Assembly: GCA_017618115.1 (NCBI GenBank)
Contig: JAFZUX010000015.1
Coordinates: 18,476 to 82,475, forward strand
DNA from: Bacteroidales bacterium
Lineage (GTDB): Bacteria; Bacteroidota; Bacteroidia; Bacteroidales; UBA932
Length of the DNA stretch: 64,000 bases
Direction: 5' to 3'
Shown here: positions 24,860-34,525 of the stretch, piece by piece
Layout of the letters: each line of letters opens with the position of its first letter
Position numbering within the stretch: the stretch's first letter is position 1
Made by a program: the position numbers and the translations under genes
The notes under the pieces: model-generated
What the model was told of the DNA's origin: nothing
The model's database searches: none
The model's input: only the letters and a program-made list of their open reading frames with translations

Positions 24860-25843
24860 ATGAAATCCGTTTTAACAGTTGGAAACGCACTTACAGATAT
24901 TTTGGCAGTACTGCCGGACGATTCTCTTTTGAAGGAGTTTAACCTCCCGATAGGGAGTATGCAGTGGGTAGAGAAAGAGGAGGGAGAGAAGATTCTTGAG
25001 CGTCTGCAAAAGTTTGATTTGCAGTATGTTCCAGGAGGAAGTGCCGCAAACACCATCTCCGGAACCGCAATATTGGGAATGCCGAGCGGGTTTATAGGAA
25101 AGGTGGGAGACGATCCCATAGGAAGGCTCTATAAAGAGGGGATGGAGAAGATGGGCGTTAAGCCGCATCTGCTTCTGGGAAAGGCTCCTAGCGGAAGGGC
25201 TATGGTGCTTATTACTCCTCCCAACAGCGAGCGTACCTTTGCAGACTATATGGGAGCAACTCTGGAACTCTGTGCTGAGGATTTGAACGAGGAGATTTTT
25301 AAGGAGTATGACATTGTTCATATAGAGGGTTATCTTGTACAGAATCAGGATCTTGTAAGAAGGATAGCGGAATTGGCCCACTCATTTGGGAAGGAGGTTT
25401 CCATAGATATGGCAAGTTACAACGTGGTGGAAAGCAACAGAGATTTTTTAAGGGAGATTGTGGAGAAGTACGTAGATGTTCTCTTTGCAAACGAGTCTGA
25501 GGCACAGGCTTTTACCGGCAAGACTGAGTATGCTGCGGCAGAGGAGATTGCAAAGATCTGCAAGGTGGCGGTAGTTAAACTCGGCGGAAAGGGTTCCATT
25601 GTAAGAAGCGGAGATAAGGTTTATACCGTTGAACCTATGAAGGCAAATAAGGTGGATACCACAGGTGCGGGAGATATTTACGCCTCCGGATTCCTGTACG
25701 GTTACTCATTGGGGCTGCCGCTTGATGTATGCGGAAAGATAGGAACCATACTCTCTTCCAAAGTCATTGAGGTGGTGGGCCCTAAGTTGGACGGTGAGCG
25801 TTGGGAGCAGGCTAAGAGAGAGATTGCTCAGTTGATTGGATAA
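24860..25843 (+). CDS. PfkB-family kinase, adenosine kinase-like
   Basis: The 327 residues carry the PfkB signatures: GNALTDILA (8-16), the substrate loop YVPGGSAANT (about 56-65), GKVGDDPIGR and the anion-hole/catalytic motif KVDTTGAGDIYASGF (about 262-276, Asp base in GAGD). The overall pattern is closest to adenosine kinase-like members of Bacteroidota, although ribokinase or fructokinase activity cannot be excluded. The next gene, a histidine kinase, begins on its last base, so the kinase and the two-component system are one transcript. Confidence 0.88.
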   Translation: MKSVLTVGNALTDILAVLPDDSLLKEFNLPIGSMQWVEKEEGEKILERLQKFDLQYVPGGSAANTISGTAILGMPSGFIGKVGDDPIGRLYKEGMEKMGVKPHLLLGKAPSGRAMVLITPPNSERTFADYMGATLELCAEDLNEEIFKEYDIVHIEGYLVQNQDLVRRIAELAHSFGKEVSIDMASYNVVESNRDFLREIVEKYVDVLFANESEAQAFTGKTEYAAAEEIAKICKVAVVKLGGKGSIVRSGDKVYTVEPMKANKVDTTGAGDIYASGFLYGYSLGLPLDVCGKIGTILSSKVIEVVGPKLDGERWEQAKREIAQLIG

Positions 25844-27171
25844 TGAACAGATATTTTAAGATAGTGGCCGTTATTGCAGTGCTTGCACTTTTGCCGCTGC
25901 AGTATTTTCTTCTTTCCAATGTCTACAAATCATTGGAGAAGAACCTCTATACCACGGTGGATGAGTGTTTCCAAAGTGCTGTGGAAGAGGAGGCTATGAT
26001 ACGCTTTCATAAAATTGCCGCAAGCAGAGATATTACTCTGGGTGGAAGCAGTTCCCGCATTAACCAGGATGTTCTGCTCAGCGTAAGTTCCATTCTTCAG
26101 TTAAGCGGCTCTTCAATAGATATGGATACTCTCTCTTTAATCTTCAGTAAAAATCTGAAGGAGAGGGAGTTGGGAAGTTTGAGCTTTAAGATAGAGGAGA
26201 GGATGAACGATACTACGCTCTACAAAGTGGCGGACGATTTCATTAAAGAGCCAACCGGAGAGCAGCTCTCCTTCTCATCTTTGGAAACTCACGTAGTTCC
26301 TGTAACCCAAGATCTTACAAAAGGGTTGGTTGCCGTTGTAAACAATCCTTATGTTGCAATATTCTCCAAGATGAAACTGATGATGATATTCTCATTCATC
26401 ATAGTTCTCTTTGTAATCTGGTGTCTTTACAGGTTTGCCCGTCTTTTGAGCAAGGCAAACTTTATAAACAATCTGCGTAAGGACCACACTTATGCAATGA
26501 TTCACGATATGAAGACTCCGCTCTCCTCCATTATGATCATTGCGGAGGATTTTAAGGAGAACGAAAAGATTGCAGAAGATGCGGAAACGGCTCAGCAACT
26601 GAAGATTCTGGATGAGGAGTGCCGCCATCTGAACACTATTTGTGAGAAGGTTATAAATGTGGCAAAGGTTGAAAATAAGAAGCTGAAGTTTGTATATGAG
26701 AAGATAGTGTTGGACGAGTTCCTATCGGGAATAAGAGGTAAATATGAGTCCCTTTACTCTTCCGCTTCAAAAAAGGTTAACATTAAGGTGGAGTGCAAAG
26801 AGGGAGAGTGGATGATTGCAGACAGGCTGTACCTTACGGAGATAATGGACAACCTTATTGACAACTCAATAAAATACTCCGGCAGCAGCGTAGATATCAA
26901 ACTCTCTGTGAGCGATGTACGCCGCTTTAAGGAGATACGGGTGCTGGATAACGGAAAGGGGTTCTACAAGAGTGAAAAGAAGCGTCTCTTTAAAAAGTTT
27001 GAGAGGGGGGAGAACACCGTGGGCATTAGCGGACACGGTATAGGACTTCACTATGTTTATCAACTGATGAAGTTCTTTGACGGGTATGTTAAGATTGAGA
27101 GTAAGGTGGGAGAATTCACGGAGGTTGTGTTGGGATTTCCTTCCGTGGAAAACTATGAGATTGTTGAATAG
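25843..27171 (+). CDS. Sensor histidine kinase
   Basis: Membrane sensor of a two-component system, 442 residues. Membrane helices at about 6-26 and 178-197 enclose a periplasmic sensor of about 150 residues with no recognised fold. The cytoplasmic part has the H-box with His221 (MIHDMKTPLSSI), the N-box (DNLIDNSIKYS), DNGKGF and the G2 box GHGIGLHY. It starts on the last base of the PfkB gene, and the partner regulator follows after 4 bp. The layout resembles RprX of Bacteroides. The signal sensed is unknown. Confidence 0.93.
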   Translation: MNRYFKIVAVIAVLALLPLQYFLLSNVYKSLEKNLYTTVDECFQSAVEEEAMIRFHKIAASRDITLGGSSSRINQDVLLSVSSILQLSGSSIDMDTLSLIFSKNLKERELGSLSFKIEERMNDTTLYKVADDFIKEPTGEQLSFSSLETHVVPVTQDLTKGLVAVVNNPYVAIFSKMKLMMIFSFIIVLFVIWCLYRFARLLSKANFINNLRKDHTYAMIHDMKTPLSSIMIIAEDFKENEKIAEDAETAQQLKILDEECRHLNTICEKVINVAKVENKKLKFVYEKIVLDEFLSGIRGKYESLYSSASKKVNIKVECKEGEWMIADRLYLTEIMDNLIDNSIKYSGSSVDIKLSVSDVRRFKEIRVLDNGKGFYKSEKKRLFKKFERGENTVGISGHGIGLHYVYQLMKFFDGYVKIESKVGEFTEVVLGFPSVENYEIVE

Positions 27172-27175
27172 ATAG

Positions 27176-27835
27176 ATGAGCGTTATGATACGGTTGCTTA
27201 TAGTAGAAGATGATACTAATCTCAGCTTCCTCATTAAGAGGAAGTTGGAAAAGCAGGGGGATTATGTTGTAGAGACTGCGGAAGATGGTGCAAAGGGGCT
27301 TAAGGCTCTTACAGTTTTCCGTCCGGACGTTATAGTTACAGATCTTGAGATGGGAGAGGGGATGGACGGCAACACAATGATTGAGAAGATACGCTCTGCA
27401 AACAATGAGATACCTATCATAGTTCTTACCGGCAAGTTGGAGTTTCTGAAGCAGAGCGGTGCAAATCTCTATCTTAAAAAACCCTTCAACACTCAGGAGT
27501 TGGACATCAATATTCGTTCACTGCTAAAGAAGAACAAAGAGAACTTTACCATTGGTAAGTTTACATTTGATCCGGCATCCCGTACCCTTACTCTGGGGGC
27601 GGAGAGTTTCAAGGTTACTCCAACGGGAGCAAAGGTGCTTCTGATGCTCTGTCAGGAGATGGGTAAGTGTGTGGAACGTAAGAAGATACAGGGGACTATC
27701 TGGGGGGATTACGATAACGAGAGCATCTCTCACAATCTGGACGTTCAGATAGATAAACTTAGGGGCCTGCTTAAGGCAGACCCTTCCGTATCAATTGAAA
27801 TAATCAAGAAGACAGGTATAATTCTGCGTGCCTAG
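27176..27835 (+). CDS. OmpR-family response regulator
   Basis: Partner of the kinase at 25843. The 219 residues consist of a receiver domain (about 5-115; acidic pair EDD at 11-13, phosphorylated Asp56 in VIVTDLEMG, Lys in LYLKKPF) and a winged-helix DNA-binding domain (about 122-219) ending in IEIIKKTGIILRA, a shortened form of the usual RGxGYxL close. An ATG three codons downstream (27185) is also possible. The stop codon shares the CTAG at 27832-27835 with the stop of the convergent nucleoside kinase gene. Confidence 0.93.
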   Translation: MSVMIRLLIVEDDTNLSFLIKRKLEKQGDYVVETAEDGAKGLKALTVFRPDVIVTDLEMGEGMDGNTMIEKIRSANNEIPIIVLTGKLEFLKQSGANLYLKKPFNTQELDINIRSLLKKNKENFTIGKFTFDPASRTLTLGAESFKVTPTGAKVLLMLCQEMGKCVERKKIQGTIWGDYDNESISHNLDVQIDKLRGLLKADPSVSIEIIKKTGIILRA

Positions 27836-29529
27836 TATGTAAAGACACTGCCTCCTATAAACTCTCTCATAATGGAGGTAGCTGGTATTGTGGCAATCTC
27901 TTCCGGAGTGAGTGCGGCAATTCTGCTCAAAAAATTCAAAAGTCTTGAGGCCTCAATGTATGCCTGGCTCATTGGAGAAATTCTTCTAAGCAGAGGCTCT
28001 GCATAATACTTTAACATTGGAAGCTCGTAAAGCAGTGAGGAGTTGAACATTACATCTGCATTCTCCTGGAACGGGAATATATTCTTTCTCTCTCCCGATG
28101 TTACGGAAGGCCATCTCTCTATAGTCTCCTCTGCGCTGTAACCTCTGAATTTAAAGTCTCTTACCATTCTGCGCAGTTTGCGGCAGTCTGTTGTGGAGAT
28201 ATAGTTGTTCTCATCTATAGGAAGAGTTGTGAGTGCAGAGGCGTAAACCTTAAACTTGAGAGAGTCATCTATCTTGCTTGTAAGCACTGGGTTAAGGGCG
28301 TGTATTCCCTCCATTACAAGAACGTCTCCCTTCTGCATGCGGATTTTGTTTCCTGTAAGAGAGCTCTTTCCCTCCGTAAAATCAAACTTAGGGAGTGTTA
28401 TTTCCTCTCCGTTGAAGAGTCTGGTTAAGTGGTCGTTAAGAAGGTCAAGGTTGAGGGCGTAAACAGATTCAAAATCATACTCTCCGTTCTCGTCTTTTGG
28501 AGTGAGCGGGCGGTCTACAAAGTAATCGTCCATTGCAACAATTACCGGATTGAGTCCTAAAACCTTCATCTGCAGGGCAATCCTCTTGGATGTTGTGGTC
28601 TTGCCGCTGGAAGAAGGGCCGGCAATCAGTACCAGACGAACCTCATCCTTTCTCTCGTTAATCATATCTGCAATCTTTGCAAACTTTCTCTCATGCAGAG
28701 CCTCTGAGACATAAACGGCCTTCTTTCCGTGACCCTGGCTGATTAATTCGTTTACGGTTGCAATATCCTTAGCACCAATAATCTGGCACCAGTTGCGGTT
28801 CTCTACAAAAATTTCAGAAAGTTTTTTCTGATACTTCTGTTCAGGCAAATCGTAAGGCTTCTGAGAAGAAGGATTCTTTATGCAGAAACCATCACTGTAA
28901 CGAGAGATGCTCCAACGGTTAATCAGCTTGGTGGAATAGACCATAGGACCGTAGAAGTAGTCTCCGTAACCATCGAGATAATAAAGGGTTATAAAGAATT
29001 CTCCCACGCTCTTGGTAAGAGCTGCCTTTGATGTCTGGTTATGAGAGAGGAAGGTTAGACAGGCTTCAGCATTGCTCTTTTTGGTCTTAATCAGACGCAG
29101 GTCTTCATTAACCAGTTCCCACATTCTCTTTTCCAACTTTATTAGATCTTCTTCCGTGGTTGGAACGGTAACGGAAGAATCATCTGCCCTTTTGAATTCT
29201 GCATACTGTCCGTTTGGAAGATGGTAGGTGATGTAGAGTGTCCTATCCGGGAATAAGTCATAGCAGGCCTTCTGGCATAACATATTGAGAGAACGGGCAT
29301 AACAGCGTCTTCCGTCTGCATCGTCATAGGTTAAGAAGTAGACGGCGGAGGCCAGATAGAGTTCAAAACCCAACTCTTTCAAATCATGATTAACATAGGC
29401 GGCCAGAACATCCATCCCCTTCCAATCATAATCTATCATTCCCAAGACCTCCTTGAGTGAAGTTCCCACAGGCACTTCATAGTTCTGCCTATTATTGATG
29501 CAGTATACTCTTACTTTTCTTGTTTCCAT
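27832..29529 (-). CDS. Nucleoside kinase with N-terminal TGS-like domain (uridine kinase family)
   Basis: The 565 residues combine an N-terminal TGS/threonyl-tRNA-synthetase-like region (1-280; METRKVRVYCINNRQNYEVPVGTS-type start) with a C-terminal uridine kinase/phosphoribulokinase domain. The P-loop is GPSSSGKTT (304-312), followed by VAMDDYFVDR, which carries the substrate-binding Asp. This fused form is common in Bacteroidota and Firmicutes; it is annotated as nucleoside or uridine kinase, with the exact substrate uncertain. It ends at the shared CTAG with the response regulator and starts 13 bp before the end of uvrA. Confidence 0.87.
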   Translation of the reverse strand: METRKVRVYCINNRQNYEVPVGTSLKEVLGMIDYDWKGMDVLAAYVNHDLKELGFELYLASAVYFLTYDDADGRRCYARSLNMLCQKACYDLFPDRTLYITYHLPNGQYAEFKRADDSSVTVPTTEEDLIKLEKRMWELVNEDLRLIKTKKSNAEACLTFLSHNQTSKAALTKSVGEFFITLYYLDGYGDYFYGPMVYSTKLINRWSISRYSDGFCIKNPSSQKPYDLPEQKYQKKLSEIFVENRNWCQIIGAKDIATVNELISQGHGKKAVYVSEALHERKFAKIADMINERKDEVRLVLIAGPSSSGKTTTSKRIALQMKVLGLNPVIVAMDDYFVDRPLTPKDENGEYDFESVYALNLDLLNDHLTRLFNGEEITLPKFDFTEGKSSLTGNKIRMQKGDVLVMEGIHALNPVLTSKIDDSLKFKVYASALTTLPIDENNYISTTDCRKLRRMVRDFKFRGYSAEETIERWPSVTSGERKNIFPFQENADVMFNSSLLYELPMLKYYAEPLLRRISPMSQAYIEASRLLNFLSRIAALTPEEIATIPATSIMREFIGGSVFTY

Positions 29530-29542
29530 AACGGATTCAAAA

Positions 29543-32404
29543 TTACACTTTTTCTTTATTCCTTAAGCACTGTTTCAGATATTCTCCGGTAACGCTGTCA
29601 GGGTTTGAAGCAACCTCTTCCGGAGTTCCGGTTGCAATGATTTTTCCACCCTGCTGTCCGCCCTCCGGCCCCATATCTATCAGATAATCCACGCTCTTTA
29701 AAATATCCAGATTGTGCTCTATTATTACAACGGTATTACCTTTATCCACAATCCTTTGCAGCACCCCAAGCAGTACCTTTATATCCTCAAAGTGGAGGCC
29801 GGTGGTAGGCTCGTCCAAAAGGAAGAGAGAGTTGCCGGTCTCTTTTCTGGAGAGTTCTGTGGCAAGTTTAACTCTCTGACTCTCACCGCCGCTGAGGGTT
29901 GTGGAAGGCTGTCCCAGTTTAACGTAACCTAGGCCCACATCTTCCATGGCCTTGAGTTTTAGATAGATACTCGGTATTGGTTGGAAGAATTCCACTGCCT
30001 CCGAGACAGTCATTTCAAGCACATCATTAATGCTCTTGCCCTTATATTTTACCTGGAGAGTCTCCTGGTTGTAACGCTTTCCTCCGCACTCCTTGCAGGT
30101 GACGTAAACGCTTGGCAGATAGTTCATCTCTATGGTTTCAACACCTGCACCTTTGCAAACTTCACATCTCCCTCCTTTTACGTTGAAGGAGAAACGTCCG
30201 GCCTTGAATCCTCTTATCTGAGCGTCCGGAGTCTTCTCAAAGAGTTTTCTAATCTCTGCAAATACGTTTACGTAAGTTGCAGGATTTGAGCGCGGTGTCT
30301 TGCCTATAGGAGACTGGTCAACTACAATTACCTTATCTATGTTCTCCACTCCCTCAATCTTTTTGTAAGGAAGCGGACGGGTAATTGCACGGTAGAAGTG
30401 GGAAGTCAGAATAGGGGTAAGAGTGTCGTTAATAAGGGATGACTTTCCGCTGCCGCTCACTCCGCTTATTCCCACCAAACAGCCGAGCGGAATATCCAGC
30501 GTTACATCCTTTAGGTTGTTCCCTGAAGCACCCTTGAGGATGAGGTGTTTACCGCTTCCGTTGCGCCTTTTCTGAGGAACCTCTATCTCTCTGATTCCCC
30601 GTATATAATCTGCAGTAAAACTCTTCAGTTTTTTTACCTTCTCCTTAGGCATCTTCATAAGTTCCTTTGGTGTAAGAGAGAAGAGAAGTTCACCTCCTTT
30701 GTTTCCCGCACCCGGACCAAGATCTATCAGCAAGTCGCAGGAGAGCATAGTCTCAAGGTCATGCTCCACAACCATTACTGAGTTCCCCTCGTCTCTCAGT
30801 TTTTTGAGTGAGTTAATCAGTTTTATGTTATCCTTCTGATGGAGTCCGATGCTAGGTTCATCCAGTATGTAAAGCACGCCTACCAGTTTGCTACCTATCT
30901 GAGTAGCAAGGCGTATGCGCTGGCTTTCTCCTCCGCTTAACGTTGCCGTTGCTCTGTCCAAAGAGAGGTAATCCAATCCTACCGCCGTAAGAAATCCCAC
31001 CCTGTCATTGAGTTCTTTAAGAATATCTCTGGCAATGGTATTTTGTCTTCTATCCAGTTTCTTAGGAAGTTGCTTGAGCCAGAGGTTGAGATCTTTAATA
31101 TCCATTGATGCAACCTCTGCAATGTTCTTCCCGTCTATTTTAAAACAGAGCGCCTCCTTCTTCAATCTGGTGCCGTTACACTCCGGGCATACAATCTCTT
31201 CTATGTATCTCTCTTTCAGGTTCTCAGAAGAGGAGTGCTCCCTATCCTTAAGGTCATCCTCCTCACTTTGACTCATCTTGGAAATCACTCCCGGGAAGGA
31301 GGAGAGAAGAGTTCCGTCTGAAAGGTTGACCCTAAAGAGTTCCTCCGTTCCGTTTATGATCATATCCATCACCTCTTCCGGCAGATTTTTTATCTGAGCG
31401 TTGAGAGAGAAGTCATACTTTTTTGCCATTGCCTCCAGTATGCGGAAGGTGTCATTATCGTGATATTTCCCGATAGGTACAATGCCTCCGGCATTGATTG
31501 ATTTTGAGCTGTTTGGAATGATGCGGCTCATATCAATGCGGGTGATGTAGCCCAACCCCTTGCATCTTGGGCAGGCCCCTTGCGGAGAGTTGAAGGAGAA
31601 GGTAAAAGGTGCCGGCTCAGGCAGGGACTCTCCCGTATCTTCATCCATAAGGTGCATGGAGAAGAATCTAAGAGGCTCGCCGTCCGGGGCGTTGTGGCGA
31701 ATCACCGCAACTGTTCCGTTGCCTTTTTCCAAAGCGGTGGAGACGGATGCGTTAATTCTCTTGTAGTCTTCCGTTGTAGGAATCAGTTTATCTACAACGA
31801 GTTCTATGAAGTGAACCTTGTAACGGTCCAATGGTTTTACATCTGCAAGTTCCTTAAGTTTACCGTCAATTCTTACGGTTTGGAATCCCTTCTTTAAAAG
31901 GGATTCAAAGAGATCTTTGTAATGTCCCTTTCTTCCTATAACCAAAGGAGAGAGCAGCAGACATTTCTCCTTCTCAAACTCTTTGATAATGAGATTGGTA
32001 ATTTGTTCTCCGGTGTAACGTACCAGTTCTTTGCCGGTTACCGGAGAATAGGCGTGAGAGGCTCTTGCATAGAGAAGACGGAGGAAGTCATAAATCTCCG
32101 TAATGGTGCCTACGGTAGAGCGCGGATTGTTGCCCGTTGTCTTCTGCTCAATGGCAATGATAGGGCTGAGTCCGGTAATACTCTCTACTGCAGGGCGTTC
32201 CAGAACACCAATATATTGACGTGCATAGGCGGAGAGAGTCTCCATATAACGTCTCTGCCCCTCCGCATAGATTGTATCAAAGGCCAAAGAGGACTTTCCG
32301 CAGCCGGACAGTCCCGTGATTACCACAAACTTACCTCTTGGGATATTGACGTTTATCCCCTTGAGATTGTGCTCCTTTGCTCCTATGATTTCAATCTGCT
32401 CCAT
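29543..32404 (-). CDS. uvrA: Excinuclease ABC subunit A
   Basis: DNA damage-recognition ATPase of nucleotide excision repair. With the ATG at 32404 it has 953 residues, the family length, beginning [17 protein letters not shown]; the frame is open further upstream but would run into the preceding gene. Two ABC modules: Walker [11 protein letters not shown] near the start and [10 protein letters not shown] in the second half, each with its ABC signature (LSGGESQR) and DEPSIGLH / DEPTTGLH. The zinc module is [27 protein letters not shown]. It starts 1 bp after the metallo-hydrolase gene ends, so the group from 33812 downwards is one operon. Confidence 0.97.
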   Translation of the reverse strand: MEQIEIIGAKEHNLKGINVNIPRGKFVVITGLSGCGKSSLAFDTIYAEGQRRYMETLSAYARQYIGVLERPAVESITGLSPIIAIEQKTTGNNPRSTVGTITEIYDFLRLLYARASHAYSPVTGKELVRYTGEQITNLIIKEFEKEKCLLLSPLVIGRKGHYKDLFESLLKKGFQTVRIDGKLKELADVKPLDRYKVHFIELVVDKLIPTTEDYKRINASVSTALEKGNGTVAVIRHNAPDGEPLRFFSMHLMDEDTGESLPEPAPFTFSFNSPQGACPRCKGLGYITRIDMSRIIPNSSKSINAGGIVPIGKYHDNDTFRILEAMAKKYDFSLNAQIKNLPEEVMDMIINGTEELFRVNLSDGTLLSSFPGVISKMSQSEEDDLKDREHSSSENLKERYIEEIVCPECNGTRLKKEALCFKIDGKNIAEVASMDIKDLNLWLKQLPKKLDRRQNTIARDILKELNDRVGFLTAVGLDYLSLDRATATLSGGESQRIRLATQIGSKLVGVLYILDEPSIGLHQKDNIKLINSLKKLRDEGNSVMVVEHDLETMLSCDLLIDLGPGAGNKGGELLFSLTPKELMKMPKEKVKKLKSFTADYIRGIREIEVPQKRRNGSGKHLILKGASGNNLKDVTLDIPLGCLVGISGVSGSGKSSLINDTLTPILTSHFYRAITRPLPYKKIEGVENIDKVIVVDQSPIGKTPRSNPATYVNVFAEIRKLFEKTPDAQIRGFKAGRFSFNVKGGRCEVCKGAGVETIEMNYLPSVYVTCKECGGKRYNQETLQVKYKGKSINDVLEMTVSEAVEFFQPIPSIYLKLKAMEDVGLGYVKLGQPSTTLSGGESQRVKLATELSRKETGNSLFLLDEPTTGLHFEDIKVLLGVLQRIVDKGNTVVIIEHNLDILKSVDYLIDMGPEGGQQGGKIIATGTPEEVASNPDSVTGEYLKQCLRNKEKV

Positions 32405-32405
32405 C

Positions 32406-33074
32406 TTATTGTAAAAAGCCAAGCCAGGTTGAGGCTCTGAGGTATGGATTGTGTGCAAGTTCCTCAACCATAGTGGTGTTAGGTCCGTGACCGGAGTAAA
32501 TTGCAGTGTCCGGTTTAATGGTTTTTACAAGTATGTTCACCAGGGAGTTGAACATCTTCTCGTTATCTCCTTCCGGAAGATCTGTTCTTCCGCAACTTCC
32601 TGCAAACATTGTATCTCCGGTCAGAACAATCTTGTTCTCCGGAGAATAGAAGCAGACGCTTCCGTGTGTATGGCCCGGAGTATGAAGCACTTGCAGGGAG
32701 GAGTTTCCAAAGGTTACATCCTCTCCGCCATTAAGGTCTTTGGTATTCAGAGGGGGATCGTTTACTATAATACCGAACATCTGACAGGTTCTCTTTGTTA
32801 CAGTCAGAAGTTCTCTGTCTTCCGGATGGATGTATGTTGGAATGTTGTAACTCTCTGTTATGAACGCGTTTCCCATTGTGTGGTCAAAGTGGCCGTGGGT
32901 GCAGAGAAGTTTTACGGGTTTAAGAGAATTGGTTGTAATGTACTTTACAATTCTATCCTGCTCGCTCTTGGAACTTATTCCCGGATCTACAATTACGCAC
33001 TCGTTAGTCTCATCAGAGAGTATGTAGCAACACTCTCTGAGTTCGTTAAGGTAAAACTGTTTTACTGTTATCAT
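32406..33074 (-). CDS. Metallo-beta-lactamase-fold hydrolase (glyoxalase II-like)
   Basis: The 222 residues have the metal-binding motif [10 protein letters not shown] (HxHxDH), a third ligand His in [12 protein letters not shown], the bridging Asp in [13 protein letters not shown] and the final His in YSGHGPNTT. This is the short single-domain subfamily often named hydroxyacylglutathione hydrolase or YcbL-like. The substrate is probably a thioester, but this is not shown. It lies 6 bp after pcm and 1 bp before uvrA. Confidence 0.9.
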   Translation of the reverse strand: MITVKQFYLNELRECCYILSDETNECVIVDPGISSKSEQDRIVKYITTNSLKPVKLLCTHGHFDHTMGNAFITESYNIPTYIHPEDRELLTVTKRTCQMFGIIVNDPPLNTKDLNGGEDVTFGNSSLQVLHTPGHTHGSVCFYSPENKIVLTGDTMFAGSCGRTDLPEGDNEKMFNSLVNILVKTIKPDTAIYSGHGPNTTMVEELAHNPYLRASTWLGFLQ

Positions 33075-33080
33075 ACGCTT

Positions 33081-33812
33081 CTATTTTCCGTTAATACCTT
33101 CAAGCATAGGGACAAAGCTTGCAACGCCTATATCCTCCGCCTGATATCGCCCCTCTGAAACTCTGGTTATAACCTTGAGCATCTGTTTCTTCTCTCTTCC
33201 CTGTGCTTCCTTTTCAAAATCTACCGGTATAACCATACGGGCTCCCACTTTAAGCTGCTCCAGCAGTTTCTGTGGTATGTGAGGGGCTCCGCAAGTTACA
33301 ACAATACCGTCAAAAGGGGCCTCGGCAGGCAGTCCGAGAAAACCATCGCCGAGATAGAGGTGGAACTTACCGGAGTTTACGTTGGTTGAGGTTTGGACGG
33401 CAAGTTCCTCATCCAAAAAGAGATAGCCGGCAGCCTCCAGGTTGGAGATTGCTCTTGGGAAGAGTTCCGCCTGCCTCTCTATGGAGAAAACCTCCGCTCC
33501 GAGGTAGAAAAGGACGGCGCTTTGGTAGCCGCAACCGGTCCCAATTTCCAGTATCCTCGCCCCGGGTTTGAAGTTAAGCAACTGAGTCTCAAGGGCAACG
33601 GTGGAGGGTTGGGATATGGTTTGAGAGGCTCCTATTGCAACGGGGGTATCTTTGTAGGCAAAATCCTCCAGCCCCTCCTCCACAAAAAGGTGCCTGGGAA
33701 CGGCGCCAATGGCTTTCAGCACCCTCTCCTCAAAGCGTCCGCTTTCCCTAAGTTGCTGAACCAAAAGATTTCTCCTTCCCTTATGCAGCAGTGTGTCCTG
33801 GTTGTCTCTCAT
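33081..33812 (-). CDS. pcm: Protein-L-isoaspartate O-methyltransferase
   Basis: SAM-dependent repair enzyme that methylates isoaspartyl residues in aged proteins. The 243 residues contain the family motif GASQTISQPSTVA (about 64-76), SAM motif I RILEIGTGCGYQSAVL and motif II-like FDGIVVTCGAPHIP. The C-terminus ends in VASFVPMLEGING. It is the first gene of the pcm, metallo-hydrolase, uvrA, nucleoside kinase operon. The -7 element lies 7 nt before the ATG, so the mRNA would be leaderless or nearly so. Confidence 0.92.
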   Translation of the reverse strand: MRDNQDTLLHKGRRNLLVQQLRESGRFEERVLKAIGAVPRHLFVEEGLEDFAYKDTPVAIGASQTISQPSTVALETQLLNFKPGARILEIGTGCGYQSAVLFYLGAEVFSIERQAELFPRAISNLEAAGYLFLDEELAVQTSTNVNSGKFHLYLGDGFLGLPAEAPFDGIVVTCGAPHIPQKLLEQLKVGARMVIPVDFEKEAQGREKKQMLKVITRVSEGRYQAEDIGVASFVPMLEGINGK

Positions 33813-33819
33813 TTCCGCC

Positions 33820-33827
33820 CAAAGGTA
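33820..33827 (-). promoter_or_regulatory. -7 promoter element of the pcm-uvrA operon
   Basis: On the minus strand this reads TACCTTTG, matching TAnnTTTG, 7 nt upstream of the pcm ATG. Confidence 0.5.
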
Positions 33828-33874
33828 CTCTATTTTATCTGAGGGTAATGCTTTTTTGGAAGGTAATTATTTAT

Positions 33875-33882
33875 TAAATTTG
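33875..33882 (+). promoter_or_regulatory. -7 promoter element of the deoxynucleoside kinase gene
   Basis: TAAATTTG fits TAnnTTTG and lies 22 nt before the ATG at 33905. A TTTG at 33855-33858 is present, but the spacing of 16 nt is short. Confidence 0.5.
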
Positions 33883-33904
33883 TCTAGTACTTAAATCTTA
33901 CGTT

Positions 33905-34525
33905 ATGCATATAGGAATTGCAGGCAATATAGGCAGCGGAAAGACTACGCTGACCTCTCTTTTGGCCAAGAATATGGGTTGGACCCCTAAGTATGAACCG
34001 GTTGAGAACAACCCTTATCTGGAAGACTTTTACAACGACATGCCTCGCTGGTCTTTCAACCTTCAGATCTACTTCCTTAACAAGAGATTCCAGGAGGTTG
34101 TAAATATTCGCAATTCCAAAGAAGATGTAATTCAGGACCGTACAATCTATGAGGATTCCTGCATATTTGCACCGAATCTGCATAATATGGGACTTATGCC
34201 AACCAGAGATTACGAGAACTACAAAGATCTCTTCTCCCTGATGATTTCACTGGTGCAACCACCTGATTTGATGATTTATCTGCGCTCTTCAATTGAGCAC
34301 CTCGTATCCAACATCCAAAAGAGAGGAAGGGCCTACGAGGAGGGAATCCGTTTGGATTATCTGAAAGGATTGAATGATCTTTATGAGGAGTGGAGCAAGA
34401 CCTACTCAGACGGCAAGCTTCTGATTATAGATGTAGATAAGCTTGATTTCCAGAATAATCCTAAGGATTTAAGCACAATCATTGACGCCATTCAGGCAGA
34501 ACTCGGCGGCTTATTTAATAAATAA
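33905..34525 (+). CDS. Deoxynucleoside kinase (dAK/dGK type)
   Basis: Salvage enzyme that phosphorylates deoxynucleosides with ATP. The 206 residues start MHIGIAGNIGSGKTTLTSLL (P-loop 7-14) followed by EPVENNPYLEDFYND (about 36-50) and WSFNLQIYFLNKRF. IQDRTIYEDSCIFA contains the DR(S/T) motif; RGRAYEEGIRLDYL is the LID region. Length and motifs match bacterial dAK/dGK. Substrate specificity cannot be read. It ends directly at the end of the convergent EnvC-like gene, with no gap. Confidence 0.9.
   Translation: MHIGIAGNIGSGKTTLTSLLAKNMGWTPKYEPVENNPYLEDFYNDMPRWSFNLQIYFLNKRFQEVVNIRNSKEDVIQDRTIYEDSCIFAPNLHNMGLMPTRDYENYKDLFSLMISLVQPPDLMIYLRSSIEHLVSNIQKRGRAYEEGIRLDYLKGLNDLYEEWSKTYSDGKLLIIDVDKLDFQNNPKDLSTIIDAIQAELGGLFNK

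Noticed and set aside
31922-32440. Open frame opposite uvrA
   Set aside because: Antisense to the conserved N-terminal ABC module; no independent support.
32404-32467. Upstream-extended start of uvrA
   Set aside because: The extension would overlap the metallo-hydrolase gene by 60 bp, and the usual N-terminus begins at the ATG at 32404.
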